NCBI GenBank assembly: GCA_938030175.1
Contig: CALHGQ010000581.1
Span: 1-32,500, forward strand
Source of the DNA: an uncultured bacterium
Lineage (GTDB): Bacteria > Planctomycetota > UBA1135 > GCA-002686595
Direction: 5' to 3'
Length of the DNA: 32,500 nt
Each line of letters starts with the position of its first letter. The first letter of the stretch is position 1. A program made the position numbers and the translations under genes. Shown piece by piece: positions 23,412 to 31,476 of this stretch. The notes beneath the pieces are model-generated. The model was not told the origin of the DNA. It made no database searches and saw only the letters and a list, made by a program, of their open reading frames with translations.

Positions 23412-25106
23412 ATGCGCTCCCGCCCGCACGACGACAGGCCAACGACGCCTAGGCGCGAAGGTGCTAGCGAAACGAACCGGGAGAGCAGGCTCCTATTGGG
23501 CTTGGCTGCGTCGATGGCTGTCCTGGCAGCGTGGCTGTTTCTTCGCGCCTCCTCCGTTGCATCACGCGCCGAGCTCGCGCCCGACACCGCGGCCGCTGCG
23601 CCGGGAGTCGAGGCGGTCGATGACGACGAACTCTCGGCGCCCGCGCCGTTGCGTCACCCATCGCCTGATGCGGAGGCTGCGGCTCCGTCGGCACCCCGGC
23701 GGACCGCACTGTCGTCTGCTGGGCCGGCTGGCTTGACCGAAGCGTTCGACGGCGCTGTTCCGCCGACACGGCAGTCCGCCGGTTTGAAGTTCCGCGTGGT
23801 GGACCCGGTGACCCGAGAGGATCTGGCAGACCTACAGGTCGCTGCGTTTTCCTTGGAGCGCGGTTGGCGCGGATCCACCCAGTCGCCGACTTTCAAGCGT
23901 CTCACGGCGGGCGAATGGACGCTTCGCGTACGCCGCGATGGCTACGACAGCGCAGAGCTTTCGGGGATCCAACTGCGCCTTGGAGAGACGACGGATCTTG
24001 GGGACATCGTCTTGCCGCGGGGGACCGGCCAGGTCTTCGGCTCGGTCGGGCCCTACGACGACGGAGACGTCAGGCTGACCCTTAGCGGCCGCACCGATTT
24101 TCCATGTGGGACGCACGGGGTGGACAAGGATCTCGACTGCGAGACCTGCATTCATCCGCAGCGCTCTTCAAGTCGAATCATCCCCGCCGCCGGTGGCACG
24201 TTCGCTTTCGATGCGCTTGTGGAAGGTAAGTACTGGCTGGAGGCCAAGGGGAGCAAGGGGGAGTCCGTTCACCTTGAGCGGCTAGCGGTGGCGAAGGGCG
24301 AAGCGGTGCGCCACGACATTCGCTGGGATCGCCGTACGGTGCAGCTGCGCGTCACGGGCCCGACCGAGGGAGCGTCGGCCGGTGGGTTCACCGGCAAGTG
24401 GACGGAAGGACCCGCTTTGTACATGGCGCCCGTCACCTTTCACTTCTTCAAGGGGGATCGCGCGTGCGCGGCCGGTTCGTTCACGCCGTCGGGCCTCGGC
24501 GAGTACGAAAAGGCCCAGAGGCTCGCCCGGGAGAATGCGAGCCAAGGCGACCCTGACGCTCGCACGGAGAATCGGTTCGCGAAGCTCAAAGGGACGGCGC
24601 GAGCGGATACCGAGCCGCTTGAGTACGACGAAACCGGACAGGTCTCTCTACTTGTCCGCGTGGCCGATCGCTGGGATACGTGGGTAGAGAGTGACCTTGT
24701 GGACGCCGAGTTCGTCAACGACTTCGAAGTATCAGAGCGCTCGCCAGACCGCTCGGGTGATCACCCGCTAGACAAGTCCCCCGAAGACGGCGCGCCCTCG
24801 GATCGCCACCAGGCATGGCCGCTCCGCACGAACTCACCCCCGGTGTCAACGGCCAGGCGCGTCCAAGCCGTCCATCGTGGCGGCGGCTTGTACGAGGTCG
24901 AACGGGTGCCCGTCGCTGCGGATTTCGTCTTCATCCGCTCTGGCCCCTACCACGGCGTGGCATCCCTCGACCTCGGGGCGTCCTCGTCCACGACGTGGCG
25001 GGTTGACCTCAGCGCACGCTGCTCGATCCCATCCGCTGAAGCCGTCCGAGGTCAAAAGTGCGTGGATTGCCACCCTGGCATGCCCGTGTTCAACATCGTG
25101 TGGTAG
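23412..25106 (+). CDS. Membrane-anchored protein with carboxypeptidase-regulatory-like domain and C-terminal CxxCH
   Basis: This is a 564-residue protein. A short Arg-rich cytoplasmic start is followed by one membrane helix (about 26-44, LLLGLAASMAVLAAWLFL), so most of the protein is periplasmic. A Pro/Ala-rich linker (about 55-120) leads to a carboxypeptidase-regulatory-like beta-sandwich (about 124-202; LKFRVVDPVTREDLADLQV, then LTAGEWTLRVRRDGYDSAEL and LGDIVLPRG). A Cys/His cluster follows (C232, H235, C243, C246, H248), then more beta strands. The extreme C-terminus reads KCVDCHPGMP, a CxxCH motif (C550-H554) of the kind that attaches heme c, 10 residues before the end. No other cytochrome features are visible, so metal binding or coincidence are alternatives. 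Function unknown. It is divergent from the kinase, and the 13-bp minisatellite follows its stop. Confidence 0.75.
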   Translation: MRSRPHDDRPTTPRREGASETNRESRLLLGLAASMAVLAAWLFLRASSVASRAELAPDTAAAAPGVEAVDDDELSAPAPLRHPSPDAEAAAPSAPRRTALSSAGPAGLTEAFDGAVPPTRQSAGLKFRVVDPVTREDLADLQVAAFSLERGWRGSTQSPTFKRLTAGEWTLRVRRDGYDSAELSGIQLRLGETTDLGDIVLPRGTGQVFGSVGPYDDGDVRLTLSGRTDFPCGTHGVDKDLDCETCIHPQRSSSRIIPAAGGTFAFDALVEGKYWLEAKGSKGESVHLERLAVAKGEAVRHDIRWDRRTVQLRVTGPTEGASAGGFTGKWTEGPALYMAPVTFHFFKGDRACAAGSFTPSGLGEYEKAQRLARENASQGDPDARTENRFAKLKGTARADTEPLEYDETGQVSLLVRVADRWDTWVESDLVDAEFVNDFEVSERSPDRSGDHPLDKSPEDGAPSDRHQAWPLRTNSPPVSTARRVQAVHRGGGLYEVERVPVAADFVFIRSGPYHGVASLDLGASSSTTWRVDLSARCSIPSAEAVRGQKCVDCHPGMPVFNIVW

Positions 25107-25110
25107 TGCC

Positions 25111-25170
25111 AGCACGGTGACGCAGCCCAGTGACGCAGCCCAGTGACGCTGCACAGTGACGCAGCACGGT
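25111..25170. repeat. 13-bp tandem repeat (minisatellite) between convergent genes
   Basis: There are four full copies and a partial fifth of AGCCCAGTGACGC-like units: 25111-25123, 25124-25136, 25137-25149 (identical to the second), 25150-25162, and a partial copy at 25163-25170. GTGACGC is invariant in all full copies. It fills almost all of the 75-bp gap between the stops at 25106 and 25182. The 13-bp period is not a multiple of three, so it is non-coding. The last copies also contain GCTGC/GCAGC, which can pair. Confidence 0.9.
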
Positions 25171-25181
25171 TCTCGCCCCGT

Positions 25182-26204
25182 CTACTGGAAGAGCACGAGC
25201 GTCGATCCCGTCGTGTTGGAGGTCGGCTGCCCCTGGTCGAAGTCGCGGTGCCAGAGCTGGAAGTGGAGCGTCGTGCCAGGCGTCACCGTTCCGACCACGG
25301 GGTTCAACGAGGCTGAGTCCACCGGGGTCGAGAGCGTGCCGGAGGCGCTCACGGTTCCGATGCCGGCGCCCCAGCGCGAGACGCCCGAGATGCAGAGGAC
25401 ACCTTGGCCCGACCCAAGCGCGGTGGGCGCCTGGCCGACGGTTCCGACGAGCGGCAGTGCGAAGGCCCCGGGCGGGAGGTCGGTCGAACGCAGCGTGAGG
25501 AGTGAGTCTCCGGGGGCCGCGTACGCGACTCCGAACGCTTCGATGGCACCGGGGGCTCCCGTGGAGTTTTGATTCGTAGCGACACAGCCCTGGGACCCCG
25601 TTGGCGGAAGCACGTACCGCGTCTGGATGCTCATGTCGTTGGCCACCACCACGCTGCCGTGGTCTACCCCAAGGGTCGTGTTCGAGCCAGCACCCACTCG
25701 CCAGGCCGGGACGGGCCGACCCACAGGTGGCCAGATCCTTAAGTTCGAAGAGCTATGGAGACCGTCCTCAATGCAGAAGGACCCAGCGTAGGGCGCGCCG
25801 CTCCAGCCAACGCCCGGGATGAGTCCCGTGCCGGTGAGCCTCTGGGACTGGCCTGGGTCGATCGTGACAGGCGCAGGCAGCTGGAGGATGTAGTAGAAGT
25901 CGTCCTGGAAGTAGTCGATGCCCCAGCACGGCGCACCACCGTTGTAGTGCCCACCGTTCACAAAGCTCGCGCCGAACCCTCGCATGGAGCTGAACGTCAG
26001 CGGGGAGCTCTGCTGGTTCGTGAACGTCACGTCGTAGTCGATCTCCACCCCGGCGCCGATCGCTGAGATGAAATCCTGCTGGAGCGGCTGCCAGGTGGCT
26101 GGGCGGGCGTGTACGGCGGTGTCGTTGCCGACGGTGGTTTCGGTGTGGGTGACCGACTGCACGGGATGCAGTGGAGTGAGCAGGACCAGTGCTGGGAAGA
26201 GCAT
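25182..26204 (-). CDS. Secreted protein with FQxWYRD C-terminal module
   Basis: This is a 340-residue exoprotein. A signal-like N-terminus (LFPALVLLTPLHPVQS) is followed by a beta-rich domain of unknown family (about 20-205), with segments such as VEIDYDVTFTNQQSSPLTF and FYYILQLPAPVTIDPGQSQR that suggest an immunoglobulin-like or jelly-roll sandwich. The last 134 residues (bases 25185-25586) are the shared C-terminal module: C-x3-NQNSTGAPGA, LPPGAF, GVLCIS, HFQLWHRD, SNTTGS and a terminal VLFQ. No catalytic residues recognised. It starts 45 bp after the stop of the FAD dehydrogenase gene, so cotranscription is possible, though functionally unexpected. Confidence 0.8.
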   Translation of the reverse strand: MLFPALVLLTPLHPVQSVTHTETTVGNDTAVHARPATWQPLQQDFISAIGAGVEIDYDVTFTNQQSSPLTFSSMRGFGASFVNGGHYNGGAPCWGIDYFQDDFYYILQLPAPVTIDPGQSQRLTGTGLIPGVGWSGAPYAGSFCIEDGLHSSSNLRIWPPVGRPVPAWRVGAGSNTTLGVDHGSVVVANDMSIQTRYVLPPTGSQGCVATNQNSTGAPGAIEAFGVAYAAPGDSLLTLRSTDLPPGAFALPLVGTVGQAPTALGSGQGVLCISGVSRWGAGIGTVSASGTLSTPVDSASLNPVVGTVTPGTTLHFQLWHRDFDQGQPTSNTTGSTLVLFQ

Positions 26205-26249
26205 GGAGTCGGTGGGTTAGGAAAACGAGTGAGCGAGCCGACGGGTCCC

Positions 26250-27665
26250 TTAGAGGTCGACGGTTCCGAAGCGGTCCGGTGCGATCTTGGAGCAGAGGTC
26301 GCGGACCACGGGGCTTGTGTAGCGGTGGTAGGCCTTGATGTTGTGGGGGCCGACACCGTGTTCAGCGCTGTAGCTGCCGCCAAAGTCGTTGACGCAGATG
26401 CCGTAGACGAGGTCCTGGAGCTGGGCCTTCAGGTCGCTCAACGCGGCCGGTTCCAGCTTAGGGTCGAGCACCAGATTCAGGTGGCTGCCGCCGTCCCCCC
26501 AGTGGCCGAAGTCGCAAACTCGGACGCCCGGAGCCACATCCTCGACACGGCGCTCCACTTCGCTCGTGAAACGCGCCATGTCGCCCCTCGGTGTGGAAAC
26601 GTCGAGGCCGAGGACGGCGCCGTCCTCGCGAAGCGACTCGGATACCTGGTGCCGGATCGACCAGAAGTCCTCGACATCGCCGACCACCACGTCATCGATA
26701 CCGTCGGGCATCTCTTCCATCGCATCGCCGAGAGCCATGCCGAGTACGTCTTCCAGATCGAGGGTCTCGGGTGGCAGGCCACACTGGAGTTCCACTAGCA
26801 CCGCGTAGGCCGGCGCACCTTCAGCGAACGGCTGCCGATCCAAGGAACCGTGGCGGAGGACGGCCTCCGTGGCGTTCTTGGAGATCGCTTCGAACGCGCT
26901 GAGGAAGTCGCCCACATGGGGTTCGATGCGCTGGAGCAGCTCGACCACGGCGTCACCTGAGTTCGCGCATACGAGCGCACCGACGGTTTGCTTTGGCAGG
27001 GGCCACGTGCGGAGGGTCGCGCGGGTCACGATGCCGAACGCGCCGCTCGTGCCGACGAAGAGCTGCTTGGCGTCGAGGCCGGTGTTGTTCTTGGCGAGGC
27101 GACCGAGCTGGCTCAGCACTTCGCCGGACGGAAGGACGACCTCAAGGCCCAAAAGGTTCGCACGAACGTCGCCGTAGCGAACGAGCCGGGACCCGCCGGT
27201 GTTCGTGACGATCATGCCCCCGATCTGCGGGTCGGCGCCGAGGTCGATGGGGAAGGTTCGGCCGTGCTGCTTCAACTCTTCGTTGAGCTGGGACAGCAGC
27301 ACGCCGCCATCCACCAGCACCGTCCCGTCTTCCGGGAAGTACTGGATCGTCTTGGAGAGCCGCTCCAATGACAGCACCACCATTTCGCCTGAGTCGTCGG
27401 GGTTCGACGCGGCCACGAGGCCGGTGTTGGCGCCGATGGGCTGGATCGGGACGCCCACTGCGCGGCAGAGGGTCACCACGGACGCGACACCCTCCGCGGT
27501 CCTCGGCTTACAGACAACGCGCGCCTTGCCCTGGCCGTACCGCCAGCCGCTCTCGTACGCGGCGAGATCCGGTGCCTCGGTGAAGACGCAGTCAGCCCCC
27601 AGGCTGGCCACGAGATCGGCTTCTAGCTGACCAGCCGTCGCGGCCGGTGGAGTGTTGGTGGACAT
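26250..27665 (-). CDS. FAD-binding D-2-hydroxyacid (GlcD/D-2-hydroxyglutarate-type) dehydrogenase
   Basis: The protein is 471 residues from the ATG at 27665. The frame stays open for nearly 400 more codons upstream, but that part is antisense to the propeller gene and is rejected. A PCMH-type FAD domain spans about 45-225: PIGANTGLVAASNPDD (cofactor loop), IGGMIVTNTGGSR and LFVGTSGAFGIVTRA. The FAD-oxidase C-terminal domain spans about 226-471 and has GHWGDGGSHLN, the family's metal/substrate GHxGDGxxHxN motif, and AEHGVGPHNIK near the end (E435-G439). These enzymes oxidise D-2-hydroxyacids such as D-2-hydroxyglutarate, D-lactate or glycolate and pass electrons to a carrier. The NTGLV loop points to the D-2-hydroxyglutarate/D-lactate branch rather than strict glycolate oxidase. 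It is soluble and cytoplasmic. Confidence 0.92.
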   Translation of the reverse strand: MSTNTPPAATAGQLEADLVASLGADCVFTEAPDLAAYESGWRYGQGKARVVCKPRTAEGVASVVTLCRAVGVPIQPIGANTGLVAASNPDDSGEMVVLSLERLSKTIQYFPEDGTVLVDGGVLLSQLNEELKQHGRTFPIDLGADPQIGGMIVTNTGGSRLVRYGDVRANLLGLEVVLPSGEVLSQLGRLAKNNTGLDAKQLFVGTSGAFGIVTRATLRTWPLPKQTVGALVCANSGDAVVELLQRIEPHVGDFLSAFEAISKNATEAVLRHGSLDRQPFAEGAPAYAVLVELQCGLPPETLDLEDVLGMALGDAMEEMPDGIDDVVVGDVEDFWSIRHQVSESLREDGAVLGLDVSTPRGDMARFTSEVERRVEDVAPGVRVCDFGHWGDGGSHLNLVLDPKLEPAALSDLKAQLQDLVYGICVNDFGGSYSAEHGVGPHNIKAYHRYTSPVVRDLCSKIAPDRFGTVDL

Positions 27666-27827
27666 CCGGCGGATTCTATCCTCAAGACTGCGTTGGGCCG
27701 ACCCGGAAGCACGCCCGTTGTGACCCCAATCCCTCGAAAATCCGAATCGTGCTACCGTGGAGCTAGCGCCCTTCCCGAGCGCCTCTCGTCCATGCTTCAC
27801 GACCACCGTCTTGGCAACCACTTCATC
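27666..27827. promoter_or_regulatory. Divergent intergenic region (FAD dehydrogenase / propeller exoprotein)
   Basis: These 162 bp hold both divergent promoters. A GCTACC-type hexamer at about 27751-27756 resembles similar TAC-containing hexamers about 30-35 bp upstream of the starts at 19615 and 30442, but no matching -35 element could be identified. Confidence 0.25.
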
Positions 27828-29069
27828 ATGTCCCTGACTCGCACCATCACTGGCGTCGCGCTCTTCGCCAGCGCAGCTAGCGCCGCCCCCCAAGGCCCCA
27901 CTGACCATCTGATCGTCCACGTGGCCGACCCGTCCGGCGTCGCGCCGTCCATTAGTCGATACACCGATACGGGAACGCTCAACTTCTCGACCGGAATGAA
28001 CGCGGCTGTCGACTACAGGCGTGTCGCTTTCACCGAGGACGGCGGCTTCGTCACCGTGGCGGACAACCCTGGGCGGGTGATCGTTTTCTCCGCCGCGGGC
28101 GTCGAGGTGAGTTCGTTCCCTATCCCGGAAGTGTTCGCCGTCGGTGCCTTTGCCATTGAAGTGCTGGCGAACGGCGACATCGCGATCACCGACGACGCAG
28201 TGCACTACTACAGCGAGGCCGGCGTCTTTCTCATGACGGACTCGTCCTGGCCGTCTCTCTTCCTGCAAGAGGATCGGGACGGTGGCCTGTGGTCCGGCGC
28301 CCCGGGCGGCGGCTTCTCGGCGAACTACCGCCGACTCGACCCAAGCGGCGGCCCGCTGCTCGGCGCGTTCTCGGTTCCGTTCGGGCTCGACATGGCGACG
28401 GCGCCCGACGGAACGATTTGGCTCGCTGCGGGCCTCCCCCAGAGCTACATCGCGAACTATCAACGCGACGGGACGTTGATTTCCTCGTTCTCCACCTCCG
28501 TTCCGTTCTGGGCCCTCGAGGTCGCATCCGATGGGACACTCTGGGCAAGCGAGTTTGAGGGCGACAGGGTCGTGCACTTCTCCACGGACGGCGTCGAGCT
28601 TGGCTCGGTGTCTGTGGACGTGGGAACCGAGGGGCGCATCTTTAGCATCGACATCGGCCGAGCGGAGACGTTCGGCAGCACGCTGTGCTTGGGAGAGCCG
28701 AATTCGGTGGGAGCCGGTGCCCATGTGCGGACCTCGGGCTCCCAAACGATCCAGGACAACGAGCTGATCCTCGACGTGACCGGCTTGCCCCTCGGGAGCG
28801 CGGGTTACTTCCTGATGTCGAACACCACCGGGCAACTCCCGGTCAGCCAAGGTGTGCTCTGTCTCGGCTCGCCGGTCCTGCGGTTCAGCCTCAACCCGCT
28901 TCAGTCCTCACCGGGAAGGTGGGCGCAGTTCCGGCCTGACTTGACGAATCTCCCCCAGGGCACGGTGATCACGCCCGGTTCCACCTGGCACTTCCAATAC
29001 TGGTACCGCGACGCAAATCCCGGTTCGGTATCGAACCTCTCGGACGCGGTGTCGTTGACGTTCCTGTAG
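27828..29069 (+). CDS. Secreted NHL/SMP-30-like beta-propeller with FQxWYRD C-terminal module
   Basis: The protein is 413 residues from the ATG at 27828, chosen because it gives a compact signal peptide (SLTRTITGVALFASAASAAPQ). ATGs at 27792 and the upstream start at 27693 would put a long charged extension in front. Residues about 25-280 are propeller-like repeats: GGFVTVADNPGRVIVFSAAG, GDIAITDDAVHYYSEAG, GTIWLAAGLPQSYIANYQRDG and GTLWASEFEGDRVVHFSTDG. This 'DG.(I/L)W...... (V/I)..(F/Y)...G' pattern is typical of NHL/SMP-30-type blades. The last 127 residues (bases 28686-29066) are the clearest copy of the shared C-terminal module: CLGEPNSVGAGA, DNELIL, GLPLGSAGYFLMS, GVLCLGS, WHFQYWYRD, SNLSDA and a final LTFL. 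Convergent with the DUF4424/YARHG-like gene, with a 20-bp gap. Confidence 0.87.
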   Translation: MSLTRTITGVALFASAASAAPQGPTDHLIVHVADPSGVAPSISRYTDTGTLNFSTGMNAAVDYRRVAFTEDGGFVTVADNPGRVIVFSAAGVEVSSFPIPEVFAVGAFAIEVLANGDIAITDDAVHYYSEAGVFLMTDSSWPSLFLQEDRDGGLWSGAPGGGFSANYRRLDPSGGPLLGAFSVPFGLDMATAPDGTIWLAAGLPQSYIANYQRDGTLISSFSTSVPFWALEVASDGTLWASEFEGDRVVHFSTDGVELGSVSVDVGTEGRIFSIDIGRAETFGSTLCLGEPNSVGAGAHVRTSGSQTIQDNELILDVTGLPLGSAGYFLMSNTTGQLPVSQGVLCLGSPVLRFSLNPLQSSPGRWAQFRPDLTNLPQGTVITPGSTWHFQYWYRDANPGSVSNLSDAVSLTFL

Positions 29070-29089
29070 GGCGCGCCGTTTAGCGCTCG

Positions 29090-30277
29090 CTACTTCGCCT
29101 CTTCGATCATCTCGTCGATAGCGGCCAGGACCGAGCGATCCGCGTCGCTGAGGTCGTCCACCGTCAGGCCATCCACGGGTTCGTACCAGCGCTGGGTCCC
29201 GCAGAACTTCAGGAGTGTTTTGTGGGTGGGCGCGATGCCCATCCACGCCGCGAAGAACTGGCGGACGACTCGCAGGTCTGCGCTGTGTTCCTCGACGAAC
29301 TTCCTGCACAGATCGCGGGCGCCCTCGGGAGTTGAGGGCATGATCGACTTGAAGTAGGAGCCAACCAGCGGCTCGCCCGCCTCGAAGGGGGCGAAGGTCC
29401 AGTGTAGGGATGCTTCCGTTCCTGGCCTGCTGCTCAGATCCTTCGTTTCGTAGCCCGCTGGCAGAATACGCCTGGCGAAGCGTGTCGGGTAGTCAACGAA
29501 CATCGGAAAGGTCTGAGGCCTATCGAGCGGAGAGGCTTCCATAGGGACCCTAGCGGCGAGGTACTCTTCGAACTGCCAGGTGTGCACCACGAACTCAGCG
29601 CGTTCAATCTTCCCCGCCCAACTTGCACCCGTCGCGGTGATGTACTGGAACCATTCGACGATCGCTCCACCCTGGTGTTCGAGCCAAGGCAGCTCTTTCT
29701 CTACTTCACTCACCGTACGGTTCGCTTCCCGACGGCTAGCGCGGTCTTCTCTTCGGACCATGTCCCCAAGGGACATAGACATGTTCATCCCGTACGACAC
29801 GCGCAGCGTCCTGGTTTCACCGGGGGCGAAGTCCATGGACCACAGGAACGTTGATCCAAAGGTCTCAGTGAACGGCTGAAACGTGGTGTGGTAGGTGCGG
29901 TTGTCGTCGCGCGCAATGAACCGGTGCTGGTGCACTAGGTCTGCTGTGTCCGTGTCTTCCTTCGGGTCGTACGGCGGCGACAAGAACTGGGAGTCGAGGG
30001 GGAAGCCCACCTGGACCTTCACCGCTTGGTCCTTGAGGTTTCGAAGCACGAAGGTGCAGTCGAAGTCCACCCGATCGACCGGCACCCCACCGGTGAAGAG
30101 CCGCGGCCCGCGATGGGGGCGAATCTCGACGCGCTCCCGCACGAGCTGTATTTCCGCGGATTCAGTCAGCTTGACCGTGTGACCTGAACCCGAGAACACG
30201 CCTACGTTGGCGCGAGCGGAGACGGAGAGCGAGAAGAGCGATGCGGCGACCAATGCAAGTTGGGTTGGGAGCTTCAT
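29090..30277 (-). CDS. Secreted DUF4424-like protein with degenerate YARHG-type C-terminus
   Basis: This is a 395-residue exported protein with a signal peptide (LALVAASLFSLSVSARA-N). Residues about 25-170 resemble DUF4424-type exoproteins: a VDFDCTFVLRNLKDQAVKVQ strand pair, VGFPLDSQ, and a WSMDFAPGETRTLRVSYGM strand where the family has an amphipathic 'F.pG.t..v.v.Y' motif. The middle (about 200-310) is a further beta-rich region. The last 60 residues (about 333-391) match the layout of the YARHG domain: ADLRVVRQFFAAWMGIAP in place of LRxxRNEIxARHG, then LLKFCGTQRWYEP and LSDADRSVLAAIDEM. The ARHG residues themselves are lost. Both family calls are from memory of motif layout. No enzyme motif is seen. 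It stands alone between convergent and divergent exoprotein genes. Confidence 0.68.
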   Translation of the reverse strand: MKLPTQLALVAASLFSLSVSARANVGVFSGSGHTVKLTESAEIQLVRERVEIRPHRGPRLFTGGVPVDRVDFDCTFVLRNLKDQAVKVQVGFPLDSQFLSPPYDPKEDTDTADLVHQHRFIARDDNRTYHTTFQPFTETFGSTFLWSMDFAPGETRTLRVSYGMNMSMSLGDMVRREDRASRREANRTVSEVEKELPWLEHQGGAIVEWFQYITATGASWAGKIERAEFVVHTWQFEEYLAARVPMEASPLDRPQTFPMFVDYPTRFARRILPAGYETKDLSSRPGTEASLHWTFAPFEAGEPLVGSYFKSIMPSTPEGARDLCRKFVEEHSADLRVVRQFFAAWMGIAPTHKTLLKFCGTQRWYEPVDGLTVDDLSDADRSVLAAIDEMIEEAK

Positions 30278-30441
30278 AGCCGGACTCTACGGTGCTTTAT
30301 CCCGATATTCCCGTCGAAGGGGAAATGTAGACCTGGCGCATGACATCGCGCTTTCAACTGAATCGGGTTAGGGTCGTGGTAGCTCGAAGTCTCGCACGAC
30401 TCCGCTACACATCTCTTCCCTCAACTGACCATAGACATCTG

Positions 30442-31461
30442 ATGTTCACTCAACGCTTTTGCCTCGCTGTTGCCAGCTCCTTTGCGCTCGCCCTTCCCGC
30501 CCTTAGCCAGCAGATCTTCTACACGACAGCATTCGACACCCTGGACGGCTGGACGGTGACGACCGGCTGCGCGCCTGGGTACTCGTGGGCAGCCGACGCG
30601 ACGCCCGCGACGGTGGGGACGGCGAACGTCTCCCCGTTCTTGAGCGCACCCGCCTCGCTCAACTTCAACAACGGAGTCCATATCGGTGGGGACGGGTTCT
30701 GTCCCTGCGGAGGCGGACCAGGGGATGCCGAAATCACGTGCGGCGAAGCGACGTCGCCCCCCATCGAGCTCGGAGGCAGCGCCGAACCGATCTTGGTCTT
30801 TCACCTGCTGGAGGTCATGGAAGCTGAGTGCCAGTGGGACAGCCTCGTTCTCACCGTGACTTCGACGGACGGCGGCACGCCCTTTATCGATGAGTGCATA
30901 TCGAGCGGCGTCGTCGCTGGAAATCCTTGGGTTCAACTCGTGTTCGAGCTCGAGCCCGGCTGGGGGGAAGTGGTCGTCACGTTCGCCTTCCACACCCTTG
31001 ACGGTTGGTTGAACGGGGGTGGAGGTCCTTTCATCGACGACTTCACCGTTGTCGACGTCAGCGGGGCTTCATGGGTCACGCACTGCCAAGGGCAGCCGAA
31101 GGCGGACGGCACCCCCGGTGCCACGCTGCGCCCGGACGGCAGCCTGTCCGTTCAAGACAACGAGTTCCGTCTCCAGGGCGGCGTCTTTCCGACCAACGGC
31201 TTCTCCACTGCGTTCTACGGACTCGATCCAGCGGTGCTGCCGGCGGGCAACGGCATTCGATGCATCTCAGGCGGAGTGAGCTATCGCCTTCCCCTGGTTC
31301 CGATCGTCAACGGAACACCCTACTGGCGAATCGACCTGACTACGCCGCCCCTCGCCTCAGGAGCGATCACGGGCGGATCGAGCTGGTACTTTCAGTCGAT
31401 CTTCCGAGACGGCGCGAGCTTCAACTTCTCCGACACGGTCCTCGTGACCTTCTGGAACTAG
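30442..31461 (+). CDS. Secreted jelly-roll (MAM/choice-of-anchor-like) protein with C-terminal module
   Basis: The protein is 339 residues from the ATG at 30442; the upstream start at 30340 would add 34 Arg-rich residues before the signal peptide (RFCLAVASSFALALPALSQ-Q). Residues about 22-210 form a beta-sandwich of the MAM/'choice-of-anchor J' style: IFYTTAFDTLDGWTVTTG, then PASLNFNNGVHIGGD, a Cys-rich loop (FCPCGGGPGDAEITCGE), TSPPIELGG, and later WVQLVFELEPGWGEVVVTF and GGPFIDDFTVVDV. Such domains bind carbohydrate or mediate surface contacts. The last 125 residues (from C-x3-PKADGTPGA) are a shorter copy of the shared terminal module, with IRCIS, WYFQSIFRD, NFSDTV and a terminal FWN. Convergent with the DUF1338 gene, with 9 bp between the stops. 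Confidence 0.82.
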   Translation: MFTQRFCLAVASSFALALPALSQQIFYTTAFDTLDGWTVTTGCAPGYSWAADATPATVGTANVSPFLSAPASLNFNNGVHIGGDGFCPCGGGPGDAEITCGEATSPPIELGGSAEPILVFHLLEVMEAECQWDSLVLTVTSTDGGTPFIDECISSGVVAGNPWVQLVFELEPGWGEVVVTFAFHTLDGWLNGGGGPFIDDFTVVDVSGASWVTHCQGQPKADGTPGATLRPDGSLSVQDNEFRLQGGVFPTNGFSTAFYGLDPAVLPAGNGIRCISGGVSYRLPLVPIVNGTPYWRIDLTTPPLASGAITGGSSWYFQSIFRDGASFNFSDTVLVTFWN

Positions 31462-31463
31462 AA

Positions 31464-31476
31464 GCCTGGCTCAGGC
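31464..31476. terminator. Small hairpin at the convergent junction
   Basis: GCCTG-GCT-CAGGC forms a 5-bp stem with a 3-nt loop that straddles the 9-bp gap between the convergent stops. No T-tract; weak evidence. Confidence 0.2.

Noticed and set aside
24120-24160. C243-x2-C246-x-H248 as a second heme c site in the 23412-25106 protein
   Set aside because: The spacing is CxxCxH, not CxxCH, so it does not meet the heme-attachment motif; kept only as a possible metal cluster.
25111-25170. Possible CRISPR array
   Set aside because: Units are 13 bp directly abutting, with no spacers, and there are no cas genes.
27666-28850. N-terminal extension of nearly 400 codons in frame with the FAD dehydrogenase
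   Set aside because: It is antisense to the propeller exoprotein, rich in Arg/Glu/His, and has no domain. The family's normal start is at 27665.
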